Origin: CAZKDV01 sp964551645
Lineage (GTDB): Bacteria; Bacteroidota; Bacteroidia; Bacteroidales; DTU049
Direction of reading: 5' to 3'
Length of the DNA: 17,874 nucleotides
NCBI GenBank assembly: GCA_964551645.1
Contig: CAZKDV010000049.1
Coordinates: forward strand, 1-17,874
The position numbers and the translations under genes are program-made. The notes under the pieces were generated by a model, which saw nothing but the letters and a program-made list of their open reading frames with translations, had not been told where the DNA came from and made no database searches. This document shows, piece after piece, positions 16,774 to 17,874 of the stretch (position 1 is the first letter of the stretch; every line of letters begins with the position of its first letter).

Positions 16774-17784
16774 ATGATTTCACTTAAGGATATTAGCGTT
16801 GAGTTTGGAGGTAGCATTTTGCTTGATTCTATATCATTTTTGATAAATAAGCAAGATAAATTAGGATTAGTCGGGAGGAATGGCTCAGGAAAAACAACTT
16901 TGATGAGATTGTTGATGAACATACAATCGGCATCATCTGGTGTTATTGAAATGCCAAAAAATATTCAAATTGGCTATTTGCCTCAAGAGAAAATTTACAA
17001 AGGCTCAAATACTGTATTTAATGAAGCATTGACTGCTTTTAGCGAAGAATTGTATTTACGCAACGAAATTGCTTTTGTTCAAAGCCAAATTGAGCAACCA
17101 AAGGGAAAGACAGAACAAGAATTATTAGATTATTTTGAAAAATGCAATGAATTAAATGAAAGGTACAATTTCTTAGATGGAAGCACAATTGAAGTAAGAA
17201 CTGAACGAATTTTACAAGGTTTGGGTTTTGTTAGAGATGATTTTCAAACACCGATAAGCACATTGAGCGAAGGTTGGCAAATGCGTGTTGAATTGGCTAA
17301 AATTCTTCTCAAACCATCTGATATATTATTGCTTGACGAGCCAACTAATCATCTTGATATTGAGAGCATTCAGTGGCTTGAAGACTATTTAACTCAATAT
17401 TCCGGTGCAATAATACTTGTTTCTCACGACAGAATGTTTCTTGACAAAGTAACTAATCGAACAGTTGAAATAAATTTAGGTTCAATATATGACTATCCAG
17501 TTTCATATTCAAATTATTTGGATTTGAGAGACGAAAGAATCGCTTTGCAAAAAAAACAGCAACAAGCTCAACAGAAAGAAATTGAACAAATTGAAAAATT
17601 TATTTCTCGTTTTAGATATAAAGCAACCAAAGCAAAGCAAGTGCAATCAAGAATTAAATTGCTTGATAAAATGGAATTAACAGAAGTTTTTAAAGCTATT
17701 TTAAATAGGGAAGAACAAACAACATCGGCTTTTATAAAATCTATGCAAATTCTTTTAGAAGAAGAGGTTGATGATAATGTATAG
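16774..17784 (+). CDS. ABC-F ATPase, truncated to the first nucleotide-binding domain plus linker
   Basis: ABC-F proteins are soluble ribosome-binding ATPases with two ABC domains, usually 530-650 residues. This one has 336. Domain 1 is intact: Walker A GRNGSGKTT, Q-loop GYLPQE, signature LSEGWQMR (usually LSGGW), Walker B ILLLDEPTNHLD and H-loop LVSHDR. The interdomain linker ends with FRYKATKAKQVQSRIKLLDK. Normally a short acidic segment and the second ABC domain follow. Instead, after about residue 305, comes an unrelated 30-residue tail (FKAILNREEQTTSAFIKSM...) and a stop. No second ABC domain is seen in any frame in the remaining 90 bases. The gene may be a deletion fusion, a pseudogene or an assembly join. 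The in-frame ATG at 17671 could instead start a separate 37-residue product. Confidence 0.85.
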   Translation: MISLKDISVEFGGSILLDSISFLINKQDKLGLVGRNGSGKTTLMRLLMNIQSASSGVIEMPKNIQIGYLPQEKIYKGSNTVFNEALTAFSEELYLRNEIAFVQSQIEQPKGKTEQELLDYFEKCNELNERYNFLDGSTIEVRTERILQGLGFVRDDFQTPISTLSEGWQMRVELAKILLKPSDILLLDEPTNHLDIESIQWLEDYLTQYSGAIILVSHDRMFLDKVTNRTVEINLGSIYDYPVSYSNYLDLRDERIALQKKQQQAQQKEIEQIEKFISRFRYKATKAKQVQSRIKLLDKMELTEVFKAILNREEQTTSAFIKSMQILLEEEVDDNV

Positions 17785-17874
17785 AATAAATACTTTTTTA
17801 AATATTATAATAATTATGGCATTACTAGCTTTAAGTTATCTTTCTGAAACAATTGATTTAGAAATATTCATTTT
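17777..17874 (+). CDS. Unidentified membrane-protein N-terminus, cut by window end
   Basis: An open frame begins with ATG at 17777 and continues to the window edge without a stop, giving 32 complete codons. It starts MYRINTFLN and continues with a hydrophobic helix rich in Ile, Leu and Met (residues about 7-22), like a signal anchor or first membrane span. It overlaps the last 8 bases of the preceding gene (ATGTATAG), an arrangement typical of translationally coupled pairs. That suggests the tail of the upstream gene originally belonged to a partner of this membrane protein. The family is not recognised. Confidence 0.5.
   Translation, partial: MYRINTFLNIIIIMALLALSYLSETIDLEIFI

Noticed and set aside
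1..17874. CRISPR array, insertion sequence, tRNA or rRNA genes, prophage
   Set aside because: No regularly spaced repeats, transposase or integrase motifs, or RNA gene signatures were recognised by eye.

Overview
The window looks like a chromosomal segment of a low-GC member of the Bacteroidota. Intergenic DNA is close to pure A+T. The DnaA has a Bacteroidota-type C-terminal box (GNKDHSTVLHAC). Several upstream regions carry the phylum's -7 promoter element TAnnTTTG. The secreted protease ends in a type IX secretion (T9SS) sorting domain, and there are two short-signal lipoproteins with a lipobox cysteine. No tRNA, rRNA, CRISPR array, insertion sequence or clear prophage was seen.

Layout from left to right: (1) 1-433, a gene-free, extremely AT-rich stretch ahead of dnaA and a candidate but unproven origin region. 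(2) dnaA (434-1873), then a compact M20/M28-type zinc peptidase (2009-2761). (3) A plus-strand glycan cluster (2838-7885): a 45-residue small ORF, a large GT4 glycosyltransferase fused to a C-terminal domain predicted to be an alpha/alpha-toroid, a second GT4 enzyme, and a GH130-family mannoside phosphorylase-like protein whose start overlaps the preceding gene. (4) A lipoprotein with a beta-helix-like region (8016-9485). (5) Three minus-strand genes: an M48/HtpX-like membrane protease with LemA (9506-11071), and ferritin (11184-11687). A strong hairpin terminator and a lemA promoter lie between ferritin and lemA. (6) A plus-strand set spaced like an operon (11893-16704): a T9SS-exported subtilase, a tandem-domain universal stress protein starting with GTG, and a CotH-family lipoprotein. 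(7) An ABC-F gene (16774-17784) with a good promoter but only one ATPase domain, whose tail overlaps the start of an unidentified membrane protein running off the window.

How the genes work together: the GT4/GT4/GH130 set probably makes and remodels, or phosphorolyses, a mannose-containing glycan or oligosaccharide; the exact product cannot be read from sequence. LemA-HtpX and the subtilase-USP-CotH group suggest envelope or stress functions, and ferritin stores iron.

The most notable observations are the ABC-F gene that breaks off after its linker, the uncharacterised glycan cluster led by a small ORF, the altered Walker A motif in DnaA, and the overlap of the ferritin terminator with the lemA promoter.
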